Assembly: GCA_938045315.1 (NCBI GenBank)
Contig: CALINM010000042.1
Location: 1-9,128, forward strand
Origin: an uncultured bacterium
GTDB lineage: Bacteria; CALINM01
Reading direction: 5' to 3'
Length of the DNA: 9,128 nt
In this document: positions 1-6,614 of the stretch, in pieces
How positions within the stretch are numbered: position 1 is the stretch's first letter
How the letters are laid out: each line of letters starts with the position of its first letter
Made by a program: the position numbers and the translations under genes
Notes under the pieces: model-generated
Database searches by the model: none
What the model was told of the DNA's origin: nothing
Seen by the model: the letters and a program-made list of their open reading frames with translations, nothing else

Positions 1-524
1 AGTTCCACACCTATGGGTATTAATTTATTAAAAACATCTATCGTAGTGTCATAAAAACCAATTTCTACCTCTTTCTGAAGAAAAATATCACCCGTATCAA
101 GACCTTCATCCATTTTCATTATTGTAACACCCGTTTTAGTATCACCTGATAAAATTGCCCAATTTACAGGGGCAGCCCCCCTCCATCTTGGAAGGAGTGA
201 AAAATGTACATTAAAAGCACCAAATTTAGGTATATCAAGAATTTTCTTTGGTAATTTTTTCCCATAGGCTATAACAACAAATATATCAGTATCAAATCCC
301 TTTAAAAGCTTTATAAAATCATCATCTTTAATATCCTCAGGTTGATAAAAAGGAATGTTTCTATCGATAGCAAATCTCTTTGGTGAAGGCGCTGTAATTA
401 TCTGACCTCTCCCTTTTGGTCTATCAGGTGCAGTTACAATGAAAGAAATTTTATTATCAGATTTGTATAGAGTATCAAGAAAATTCAATACAAAATCCGG
501 AGTTCCGAAAAAACCTATTTTCAT
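1..524 (-). CDS. fmt: Methionyl-tRNA formyltransferase, N-terminal part (3' end cut by window edge)
   Basis: This enzyme transfers a formyl group from 10-formyltetrahydrofolate to Met-tRNA(fMet) to make the initiator tRNA in the cytoplasm. My translation gives 174 codons of a family that is usually about 310 residues, so the catalytic domain is present and the C-terminal tRNA-binding domain lies outside the window. It opens MKIGFFGTPDF. The family signature NVHFSLLPRWRGAAPV is at about residues 105-120, with the catalytic N105 and H107. The third catalytic residue, D143, sits in GLDTGDI. The ATG overlaps the deformylase stop as ATGA (positions 524-521), which suggests translational coupling. 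The SD is weak (GGAAA about 10 bases upstream). Pairing with def is the classic bacterial arrangement: Fmt adds the formyl group that Def later removes. The visible part has no frameshift or missing key residue. Confidence 0.97.
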   Translation of the reverse strand, partial: MKIGFFGTPDFVLNFLDTLYKSDNKISFIVTAPDRPKGRGQIITAPSPKRFAIDRNIPFYQPEDIKDDDFIKLLKGFDTDIFVVIAYGKKLPKKILDIPKFGAFNVHFSLLPRWRGAAPVNWAILSGDTKTGVTIMKMDEGLDTGDIFLQKEVEIGFYDTTIDVFNKLIPIGVE

Positions 525-1030
525 AAGCTTTTTTCCATTTGTTTCTTTAACCTTTTTATTATTAATTCTCGCCTTATAGTACTCAATCTATCAATAAAAA
601 GCTTACCATCTAAGTGATCATTTTCATGTTGAATTGCCCTTGCAAGTAATCCCTCGGCAACCAGTTCTTGAATTTCACCTTCCAGATTAATATATCTTAC
701 TATTACTTTTGAAGCCCTTTCAACTGGTGCTGTATAACCAGGTATACTTAGACACCCCTCATCATGCTTTTCCCTACCTTCTTGTAAAAGTATCTCCGGG
801 TTTATAAAAATAATCGGCTTTGGGTTCTCTTCAAGTTGATCTACATCAATAACAAAAAGTCTTATAGGTATTCCTACCTGAGTTGCCGCAAGCCCAATAC
901 CCTTTGCATGATACATGGTTTCAATCATTGAAGTCGCAATTTTTTTTATATCATCAGTGATATTTTCTATTTTTTTAGCAATAATTCTTAATCTTTGATC
1001 GGGATATTTTAATATTTCCATCACTGCCAT
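521..1030 (-). CDS. def: Peptide deformylase
   Basis: This metalloenzyme removes the N-terminal formyl group from nascent proteins. All three family motifs are intact. Numbered from the chosen start they are GIGLAATQ (44-51), EGCLS (91-95, metal-ligand Cys93) and QHENDH (134-139, metal ligands His135 and His139, catalytic Glu136). The length of 169 residues is normal. I chose the ATG at 1030 because an AAGGAG Shine-Dalgarno (about 1046-1041) lies 8 bases upstream. The GTG at 1039 runs straight into that SD and is too close to be used. The ATG at 1021 (MEILKYPD) is possible but more distant from the SD. The 5' end overlaps the polyferredoxin gene by 56 bases, so the SD lies inside that coding sequence. 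The 3' end overlaps fmt by 4 bases. Confidence 0.97.
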   Translation of the reverse strand: MAVMEILKYPDQRLRIIAKKIENITDDIKKIATSMIETMYHAKGIGLAATQVGIPIRLFVIDVDQLEENPKPIIFINPEILLQEGREKHDEGCLSIPGYTAPVERASKVIVRYINLEGEIQELVAEGLLARAIQHENDHLDGKLFIDRLSTIRRELIIKRLKKQMEKSL

Positions 1031-2534
1031 ACAAATCACTCCTTATTAAATCTTTGTTCTTAAATACTTCAATTCCAGCCTTTGAAGCAAGCGGACATAC
1101 ATACTCACATATGCCACAACCAATGCACAGTTCATCTACAATATAGGGTTTTTTTATTTCTCTTATCCTGCCTTCAAAGTCTTTTTCCCTTATAACTTCA
1201 AACCTTATAGCCTTTTTCGGAACAGGACAATGCTCTTCACATACCATACAGTTTACTTTTTTTGCATAGGGTAAACAATGATTTTTGTCAAAAACTGCTA
1301 ATCCAATAACCTGCTTCTTTTTTTGTTCCAAAGAAAGATGTGGAATAGCTTTAGTAGGACATACCTGACCACAAAGGGTACAATTATATTCACAATAGCC
1401 CTTTCTTGGCACAAGAACTGGTGTGAAAAGATTGTAAAAACCATAATCAAAATTAGAGGGATACAGGGCATTTTTTAAACAAATTTTAATACATTCACCA
1501 CAACGAACACATTTTTTTAAAAAATCCCTCTCATCTTTAACTCCTGGTGGACGAAGTAACTTACTATAATGTTCATCTCTAAAAAAATTGAAAGTTCCAG
1601 CAGTAAAATAACCTGTCAGAAGCCCTGTTATCAAAACCCTTCTTTTAGAAAAATTAGTTTTAAGCTCAGGTTTGACAGAAAAACTGTAATTAACTCTATT
1701 AAATTTACACTTAATCTTACAATTCATGCACACAATACATTCTTCTTTTTGCAAAATATCTTTATCAAAACTGGTGGGACAAATATTTTTACAGTCGCCA
1801 CAATCTTTACAAAGGCCATTAGGAACCCTTCTAAAAACAGAAAACTTACTAATTAATCCAAGTAATGTCCCAAGAGGGCACAAATTCTTGCACCAGTTTC
1901 TTTTTTCAAATCTTTCAAGTAATATAATAAAGAAAAAAATGAAAAAAGAAAAAAAAGCTAAAGGATATATTGTCTCTCTGAAAGGGAGTACATGGGATTT
2001 TAAAAAATTATAAAAAAAAGAGATGATATCCCTCTTTTCTCCAAAGATTTTATATAAACCAGTCCAACTGGTTTTGATAGAGTCAGCAAATACAGGGAAG
2101 AAAGAAAATGTTAAAAATCTGACAAGAATTGCTATGGGGTCTAAAAGACCAACAATATTAATTCCAAAAAGGGAAACAAACAAAAGAAAAACAAGTAAAT
2201 AATATTTAAAACTCCCCCATGTTATTTTTCTTTCTTTTTTTTTGATGAAGTTTGAAAATAAATCAATAGTTGTACCAAGAGGACAAATCCAACCACAAAA
2301 AAAACGCCCTAAAAAAAAGCAAAAAACTATAAGCAAAATGGCAGGAAAAAGAAGCCATGAAAAAGAAAATGTGGATAATAAATAGGAAAATAAAACAAGG
2401 GGATTAGCTCTAAAAAAACTATTTATCGCTAAAGATATATCATCTTTTCCCCTATACTCAGTGTTTACAAACAAAAAAAGAAAAATTAAAAGAAAAAAAA
2501 ATTGAAAAAAACGAGCTAAGTTAACCTTTTTCAT
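975..2534 (-). CDS. NapH-like membrane polyferredoxin (4Fe-4S binding protein)
   Basis: This is a 519-residue predicted electron-transfer protein. The Phe-rich N-terminal half has about five hydrophobic segments (roughly 8-24, 48-76, 112-131, 134-150 and 189-206). Two CxxxCP motifs, C80-C84P and C215-C219P, follow hydrophobic segments as in NapH, NosR and RdxA-type proteins. The soluble half carries six cysteine groups: 242/245/248/252, 266/269/272/276, 342/345/348/352, 381/385/388/392, 420/429/432/436 and 470/473/476/480. Most are classic CxxCxxCxxxC(P); the fourth is Cx3Cx2Cx3CP and the fifth has a wide first gap (Cx8Cx2Cx3CP). A hydrophobic patch at about 299-314 may be another membrane segment. 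The architecture resembles NapH fused to a NapG/MauM-type ferredoxin. A role passing electrons between the quinone pool or another donor and a periplasmic partner is inference. The start overlaps the upstream DUF362 stop as TAATG. The last 18 residues overlap def. Confidence 0.9.
   Translation of the reverse strand: MKKVNLARFFQFFFLLIFLFLFVNTEYRGKDDISLAINSFFRANPLVLFSYLLSTFSFSWLLFPAILLIVFCFFLGRFFCGWICPLGTTIDLFSNFIKKKERKITWGSFKYYLLVFLLFVSLFGINIVGLLDPIAILVRFLTFSFFPVFADSIKTSWTGLYKIFGEKRDIISFFYNFLKSHVLPFRETIYPLAFFSFFIFFFIILLERFEKRNWCKNLCPLGTLLGLISKFSVFRRVPNGLCKDCGDCKNICPTSFDKDILQKEECIVCMNCKIKCKFNRVNYSFSVKPELKTNFSKRRVLITGLLTGYFTAGTFNFFRDEHYSKLLRPPGVKDERDFLKKCVRCGECIKICLKNALYPSNFDYGFYNLFTPVLVPRKGYCEYNCTLCGQVCPTKAIPHLSLEQKKKQVIGLAVFDKNHCLPYAKKVNCMVCEEHCPVPKKAIRFEVIREKDFEGRIREIKKPYIVDELCIGCGICEYVCPLASKAGIEVFKNKDLIRSDLYGSDGNIKISRSKIKNYC
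1041..1046 (-). promoter_or_regulatory. Shine-Dalgarno for def, inside the polyferredoxin gene
   Basis: AAGGAG on the minus strand, 8 bases before the ATG at 1030. It decides the def start against the GTG at 1039 and lies inside the last codons of the polyferredoxin gene. Confidence 0.8.
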
Positions 2535-3415
2535 TAGACTTTAATCACTTTAGCCTTGGATATGCTTATTTCACCAAGCCCACGTTTAAAGGCTTCCACT
2601 GTTATTGGTATATCTTCAGGCTTTTTACCAAACATAGTCGTTGCATAAGCATCAGCTAAAACAATATCTTTTGATGCTATCACTTTATTTAAAATCTTTA
2701 CATCCCTTATATCGCCCCCTTGAGGTCCGTGGTTTAATAAAATTCTTGTGGCATCAATAATTGTAAGGTGCGTTTTTACAACGGTATTAATATCTGCAAG
2801 TGCAGTTTCAATATTCCTATGTATGTATCCTCTATTGCCACCCATAATACCCATGACATTCTTCAATGCAAGTGTAAGTATAGTAAGTCCATGATGTTTT
2901 GCTATGGGTACGTTAATTAAGACATTTGCATCTAAAACTTCGTCATACAACTCCCACTCTTTTAAAAATCTACCATTTAGAATAACGTTCTTAAATCTTT
3001 CGAACTCAATTTGCTTCAGCTCAACCTTTTTCATATTTTTAAATACGGAGTTGAATCCACTTGATTCATAACATCTCCTTGGATCATTACATGTCCTGTC
3101 AAAAATCTTTACTTTTTTAGCACCTGCTTTAATACACTCCTCGGCTATTGCTTTTACAACAAGAGGATGTGTATTTGCAGCTTGTTCGGGAGTTCTGTCC
3201 CATCCAATATTTGGTTTAATAACAACAACATCACCGGGCTTCACAAATTTAGTTATCCCACCTAAAGCATTAATAACATCCTTTGTAATCTTCTCATAAT
3301 CCCTGCCTTCAGATACAGCTAGAGTTTTTGGTTCTGATGCTTTTGTAATATCTAATGAAGTGAGGTTTACTAAAAAAGAAGATCCAATAAATTTTAAAAA
3401 ATTTCTTCTTTTCAT
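2534..3415 (-). CDS. DUF362 domain-containing protein with Tat-like N-terminus
   Basis: This 293-residue protein has the DUF362 hallmarks: VVIKPNIGWDR at about 64-74, LINVPIAKHHGLTILTLALK (166-185) followed by NVMGIMGG, and IIDATRILLNHGPQGG at about 219-234. The N-terminus MKRRNFLKFIGSSFLVNL resembles a twin-arginine signal (RRxFLK) followed by a hydrophobic stretch, which suggests export or membrane anchoring on the outer face. The first residue of the classic motif (S/T) is replaced by K. DUF362 has no generally agreed biochemical role, and members often sit next to 4Fe-4S proteins. Here the stop codon overlaps the polyferredoxin start as TAATG, so the two are probably translated together and may work together. 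No clear SD precedes the ATG. It begins 2 bases after the preceding stop, so coupling is likely. The gene appears intact. Confidence 0.9.
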   Translation of the reverse strand: MKRRNFLKFIGSSFLVNLTSLDITKASEPKTLAVSEGRDYEKITKDVINALGGITKFVKPGDVVVIKPNIGWDRTPEQAANTHPLVVKAIAEECIKAGAKKVKIFDRTCNDPRRCYESSGFNSVFKNMKKVELKQIEFERFKNVILNGRFLKEWELYDEVLDANVLINVPIAKHHGLTILTLALKNVMGIMGGNRGYIHRNIETALADINTVVKTHLTIIDATRILLNHGPQGGDIRDVKILNKVIASKDIVLADAYATTMFGKKPEDIPITVEAFKRGLGEISISKAKVIKV

Positions 3416-3417
3416 AA

Positions 3418-3957
3418 CTAAATTAAGCTTTTAGATTTTAAAAAATCCCTTACAGTATCTTTTACGCCCTTTTTTTCCACATCTTTTACAAGATCAGAAA
3501 TTATAGAGGGCAATAACAGCCCATTAAACTTTTCTATAAGCCTTGGAAGGGCTGGAAATTTTTTCAATGTATCTTTCCTGATTATAGACACTAAATAATC
3601 ATCTTTCTGTTCTATCAAGGGTTTTAAAAAAACAAGATTATACCTTGTATTAAAATCATTTTTGGACTTATCAAAATCTACAGTTTTTGAGAAACTACTT
3701 ACTTTCCTGCTATCAAAAACAACCAAATCTACTTCACCAGATGAAGCAGCATCAATTATGGCACCTGTGTCGTTAAATTTTTTTAATTTTACTGAAGTAC
3801 CAGTTCTCTCTGTTATTAGCCTTGAAAGTATATTACTGATAATTTCATCCTCCCTTGTATCCAGATGGCCAATATAAATAGTTTTGCCCACGCATGCATC
3901 GGAAATTCCTTGAAGCAGTATAATCATCAAAAAAGCAATTAAAACTCTTCTAAACAT
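3418..3957 (-). CDS. Short OpuAC-like periplasmic substrate-binding protein
   Basis: This 179-residue exported protein resembles the OpuAC/OsmF (glycine betaine-type) binding-protein fold. After a signal peptide (about 1-21, probable cleavage after SDA) comes GKTIYIGHLDTREDEIISN, then ITERTG, matching the usual strand-helix opening of that family. Next is DTGAIIDAASSGEVDLVV, which corresponds to the segment before the EYTGT motif. The C-terminus, with RKDTLKKFPALPRLIEKFNG and a final VRDFLKSKSLI, matches the family's closing helices. Typical members are about 270 residues, so the middle, which includes ligand-contact regions, is much reduced and the canonical EYTGT motif is missing. No ABC permease or ATPase is present in the window. 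It may therefore be a sensor or partner protein rather than a transporter component. An SD (GGAGAG, about 9 bases upstream) supports the ATG at 3957. The start lies inside the 3' end of the beta-helix gene. Confidence 0.72.
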   Translation of the reverse strand: MFRRVLIAFLMIILLQGISDACVGKTIYIGHLDTREDEIISNILSRLITERTGTSVKLKKFNDTGAIIDAASSGEVDLVVFDSRKVSSFSKTVDFDKSKNDFNTRYNLVFLKPLIEQKDDYLVSIIRKDTLKKFPALPRLIEKFNGLLLPSIISDLVKDVEKKGVKDTVRDFLKSKSLI

Positions 3958-4785
3958 CGAATATTACTCTCCATAAATGGTTTTTTTGATAGGGGTTTAA
4001 TATTAATTTTTGGTAAACTTTTATCAAAATTCTTATCATATATATTCTTTCTAATTTCCCTATCAAAAACTGTACCAAAATAGTTATTTTTAAAATTTAA
4101 ATCTTCCTTTTGTTCATCACCCACTTTTATATTATAAACATTTTTTCCATATTGTTATACCTGAAATTAACTTTATGCTGCATTTTGTAACTGGAAAAAT
4201 ACCAATCTCATTTTCAAATATAGAATTATACTCCACAATTCCCTGTGAATCCCTTTCCTCATATCTTATACCATGACGATTTTAAGTCATTTTATTGTTA
4301 CAAACATAAATATTTGACGTTGAAAATCTAAATCCATCGATATTATTTCTAAAAACTGAGTTTTTTACTACAGCCTTAGTGAAGTGAACCTGGAGGCCAG
4401 AAAATGCACCTTCAAATATAGCATAATCAATATAAGCATAATTTGCGTGATTTACCATTACATATTTCCATGATGAGGGAGATTTTTCCTGACTATCCGA
4501 TGTAAATATAACGGGCATATATTTTGTACCTTTAACTATTAAAGTTCCTTCAACATATAACTCACTATCACCTATACCATCATCATCTATATCAATGCTT
4601 TTGAATATTACCTCAGTACCTGGTTCTATCGTCAATTTGCCATTTTTTTTCACTGCAACTATACCTGTAATAAATACCTTACCCTTCCAAATTTCTTCAT
4701 ACCTAATTTCCCTAACGGGCAAAGAAAATGCATTTAGTGACAAGGAAGAACATAAAAACAAGCAGAGGGTCAAAAAAATTTTCAT
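3939..4785 (-). pseudogene. Secreted right-handed beta-helix protein, broken by an in-frame stop and a frameshift
   Basis: The intact reading frame begins at the ATG at 4785, overlapping the upstream stop as ATGA. It starts with a signal peptide (MKIFLTLCLFLCSSLSLNAF). Then come GKLTIEPGTEVIFK, an Asp-rich DIDDDGIGDSEL segment (about 65-76, possibly Ca-binding), VEGTLIVKGT and PVIFTS. Short strand repeats such as YIDYAIFEGAFSGLQVHF and VVKNSVFRNNIDGFRFSTS follow, typical of parallel beta-helix proteins. A TAA at 4284-4282 ends this ORF at 167 residues. The same frame then continues with recognisable beta-helix sequence (NRHGIRYEERDSQGIVEYNS, ending NEIGIF). At a run of five A/T pairs (4195-4199) the coding sense shifts by one base. 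The family's tail then continues: YKMQHKVNFRYNN, VYNIKVGDEQKED and NNYFGT, finishing at 3939. Adding one T to the run restores the frame. Without the lesions the product would be about 280 residues. A 167-residue secreted product could still be made. Confidence 0.8.
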
Positions 4786-5192
4786 CTTAAGATTTTTCTA
4801 AGGGTTATAGTTATATTTTCCACATCATTTTCTACAAAATTATGGTGATCATAAGTTTTATCATATAAACCATATAATTCACCCTGAATAGGTGTTCCCC
4901 CATAGAACTGCCTCACTCCAATATAATATTTACCCTTTTCAGGTAAATAAAGTTCAAAAAAACCATCTTCTCTTGTTTTCTTTGATATGCTTACAGGTCT
5001 CTCATGTCCCATTTCCTTATTTTTATATGCAAAAGCATAAACGCCTGATACAGGCCTTCCATTTTCATCAAGGGCATAACCAGTTAACTTATATTTTGGT
5101 TTGACTTGATAAGGTAAATCATCTTGATTTTTTTTAAAAATGGGAATTTTAATATAATATTTTTTCCCTTTTCTTTGTAATCGGGAAAACAA
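4782..5192 (-). pseudogene. Carboxypeptidase-regulatory-like (transthyretin-like) domain fragment
   Basis: This open frame codes for up to 136 residues. YKLTGYALDENGRPVSGVYA followed by an Ala/Tyr-rich strand, KTREDGFFELYLPEKGKYYI and a final VENITITLRKIL are typical of CarboxypepD_reg or Cna-B-like seven-strand folds found in periplasmic or surface proteins. The ORF has no signal peptide and only a TTG (5192) as a possible start. No convincing Shine-Dalgarno precedes it, and a TAA in this frame lies directly upstream. It therefore looks like the C-terminal domain of a longer, probably multi-domain exported protein whose front has been lost, or it is expressed by fusion with the frame that starts at 5298. 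Its stop overlaps the beta-helix start as ATGA, so the two were probably one operon pair. The name fragment is my interpretation; a functional short protein is not excluded. Confidence 0.6.
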
Positions 5193-5298
5193 TTAATTCA
5201 TCTACTTTCTTTTTTACGTCGAACAATCCACCTATATCCTTAAAATCAATTCTCGGTTCTCTAACTTCATAATAAATTTTCTCAAGAATTCGATGCAT
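5149..5298 (-). CDS. 49-residue ORF with AAA+-like N-terminal sequence, probably truncated or frameshifted
   Basis: This small ORF has a good start. The ATG overlaps the zinc-ribbon gene's stop as TAATG, and a GAGG Shine-Dalgarno lies 7 bases upstream. It encodes MHRILEKIYYEVREP, then IDFKDIGGLFDVKKKVDELI at about 17-36 and a Lys-rich end. The DIGGLxDVKKxxxELIxxPI pattern resembles the segment just before the Walker A region of Cdc48/Vps4-type AAA+ ATPases, but no Walker motif follows. After a run of six identical bases (5160-5165) the frame ends at a TAA. Removing one base from that run would join it to the transthyretin-like frame downstream (KREK then YYIKIPIF). It may be the remnant of an ATPase gene cut by a deletion, the true 5' end of the downstream gene with a homopolymer indel, or a genuine small protein. 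The family assignment is tentative. Confidence 0.45.
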   Translation of the reverse strand: MHRILEKIYYEVREPRIDFKDIGGLFDVKKKVDELIVFPITKKREKILY

Positions 5299-6593
5299 TA
5301 TACACCCTCTACTTCTATAAACTCCGCATCCTGAGGCAACTTGTCAAAAACTAACATAAAATCAATTAGTTTTCCCGGTGGCACATCAACATTAACCATT
5401 GATTTTCCCATTTTGTTATTAAGACCTTTTTCAATCTCTGTATAGGTAAGTTCTTTTAATTCAGCATCTGTAAATATATTTCCAGCAAAAACAACTTTTT
5501 CTGCTAACTTCACATTGTTTTTCCCATATACGGTGCATTTTATTTTCAAAAAACTTTTAGGTACGTTAAATTCATTTTTGATCTTACCTGTTACAATGAA
5601 AATTTGAGCTGGATCTTTTGCCTCTCCATATTTGGTTTTTACATTAGTTATACCAATACTACCCATATTTTCAACCATTTTTAATCTCTTCCACCACATA
5701 TAACCAGTACCTCCACCTCCAATAACAACCACAATTAATATACTTATTAAAATGCTCAGTATATTAAATCTTTTTGTAGTTGGCGCTACAAAATCCTCAA
5801 CATGAGGAGATATATTTTCATTAGAAATATTAGCTTGTTCAAAATCTTTGTTAATTATTTCATCCACTTCAGTTTTTGAATCAGTTTTTACATTCTTATC
5901 TTCAATAAACTTTTTATCATTAATATCAATTTCAAAATCCTCTTTTTTTTCAGTCAAACTTTCTTGTTCTTCATTGAATTCAAATTCATTTACTTTTTCA
6001 AAAAATAAATCCTGCTCTTGACTTTGTATAGTGAACTCTTCTTTTGTTTTATCTTCCTCTTGAAAATCGAATTCTTTTTTTGGCTCTCCTCCGTCTTGAA
6101 CTAAAAAATCAAAATCAGGCGTTGAAGTCTCTAAAATATCTTCTTTCCCTTCCAAAAGAGTATCATCTTTTTTTTGTTGCTCCTCATATGATTCTTCGAA
6201 AACTTTTTCTTTATCCATCTCTATATTTATTTCTCCAAATGTAGAACTTTCTAAAGAGCTTTGAGTCTCTCCGTAATTCAATTCATTAGTAAATTTTTCC
6301 CAATTAAACTCCTGTTGTAATTCTTCTTTATCTTCTTCAAAAGTAGGTTTATCAGAAAATAATTCCTTCTCCAATTTTTCAGTATCCTGTTGAACATTCA
6401 ATGATGAATCCATTAATCCTAATTGCTGTGTTGTCTCTGATAATATCTCCTCACCCCGTTCAATTTCTTCTTTTTCTGGGAAAACAAAAAACACATGATT
6501 ACATTTTTTACACTTAACTTTTACCCCTTCAGGTTTTACCTTAGAATCATCTAATTTAAACTTTGTCTTACATTCATCACATTGTATTATCAT
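5298..6593 (-). CDS. MJ0042-type zinc-ribbon membrane protein with DUF3426-like C-terminal domain
   Basis: This 431-residue protein begins with an MJ0042-type zinc ribbon: CDEC (Cys5, Cys8), then the FKLDDSKVKPEGVKVKC segment and CKKC (Cys28, Cys31), which would bind one zinc. Residues about 40-270 form a long acidic, Glu/Gln/Lys-rich linker, probably disordered. A single transmembrane helix lies at about 277-299 (NILSILISILIVVVIGGGG). The last 120 residues (ITNVKTKYGEAKDP, IFIVTGKIKNEF, DVPPGKLIDFMLVF) match the DUF3426 beta-sandwich, expected on the periplasmic side. The zinc ribbon and linker would be cytoplasmic. Function is not established; proteins of this layout are seen in Deltaproteobacteria and relatives. 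The start is supported by a GAGAGG SD about 7 bases upstream. The stop overlaps the next ATG by one base. Confidence 0.85.
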   Translation of the reverse strand: MIIQCDECKTKFKLDDSKVKPEGVKVKCKKCNHVFFVFPEKEEIERGEEILSETTQQLGLMDSSLNVQQDTEKLEKELFSDKPTFEEDKEELQQEFNWEKFTNELNYGETQSSLESSTFGEINIEMDKEKVFEESYEEQQKKDDTLLEGKEDILETSTPDFDFLVQDGGEPKKEFDFQEEDKTKEEFTIQSQEQDLFFEKVNEFEFNEEQESLTEKKEDFEIDINDKKFIEDKNVKTDSKTEVDEIINKDFEQANISNENISPHVEDFVAPTTKRFNILSILISILIVVVIGGGGTGYMWWKRLKMVENMGSIGITNVKTKYGEAKDPAQIFIVTGKIKNEFNVPKSFLKIKCTVYGKNNVKLAEKVVFAGNIFTDAELKELTYTEIEKGLNNKMGKSMVNVDVPPGKLIDFMLVFDKLPQDAEFIEVEGV

Positions 6594-6614
6594 AATAATA
6601 CCTCTCTTTAAAAA

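Noticed and set aside
1028-1039. GTG start at 1039 for peptide deformylase
   Set aside because: It directly abuts the Shine-Dalgarno (GGAGTG), leaving no room for initiation. The ATG at 1030 has ideal spacing.
1569-2013. Plus-strand open frames opposite the polyferredoxin gene
   Set aside because: They lie antisense to a gene with clear cysteine motifs, show no recognisable domain, and are expected by chance in this base composition.
2220-2530. A- and T-rich tracts as possible promoters or intrinsic curvature signals
   Set aside because: They fall inside the membrane-spanning part of the polyferredoxin gene and are explained by Phe, Lys and Leu codons in a low-GC genome.
3939-4124. A separate 61-residue gene starting at 4124
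   Set aside because: Its sequence continues upstream of that ATG in the same frame to the homopolymer at 4195-4199 and matches the tail expected for the beta-helix protein, so it is a fragment of that gene.
4282-4284. TAA in the beta-helix gene as a recoded or readthrough stop
   Set aside because: No recoding signal was seen, and a second independent frameshift about 85 bases downstream makes decay the simpler explanation.
4595-5104. Plus-strand open frames opposite the beta-helix and transthyretin-like region
   Set aside because: No domain, signal peptide or ribosome-binding site was recognised, and the opposite strand has protein-family sequence throughout.
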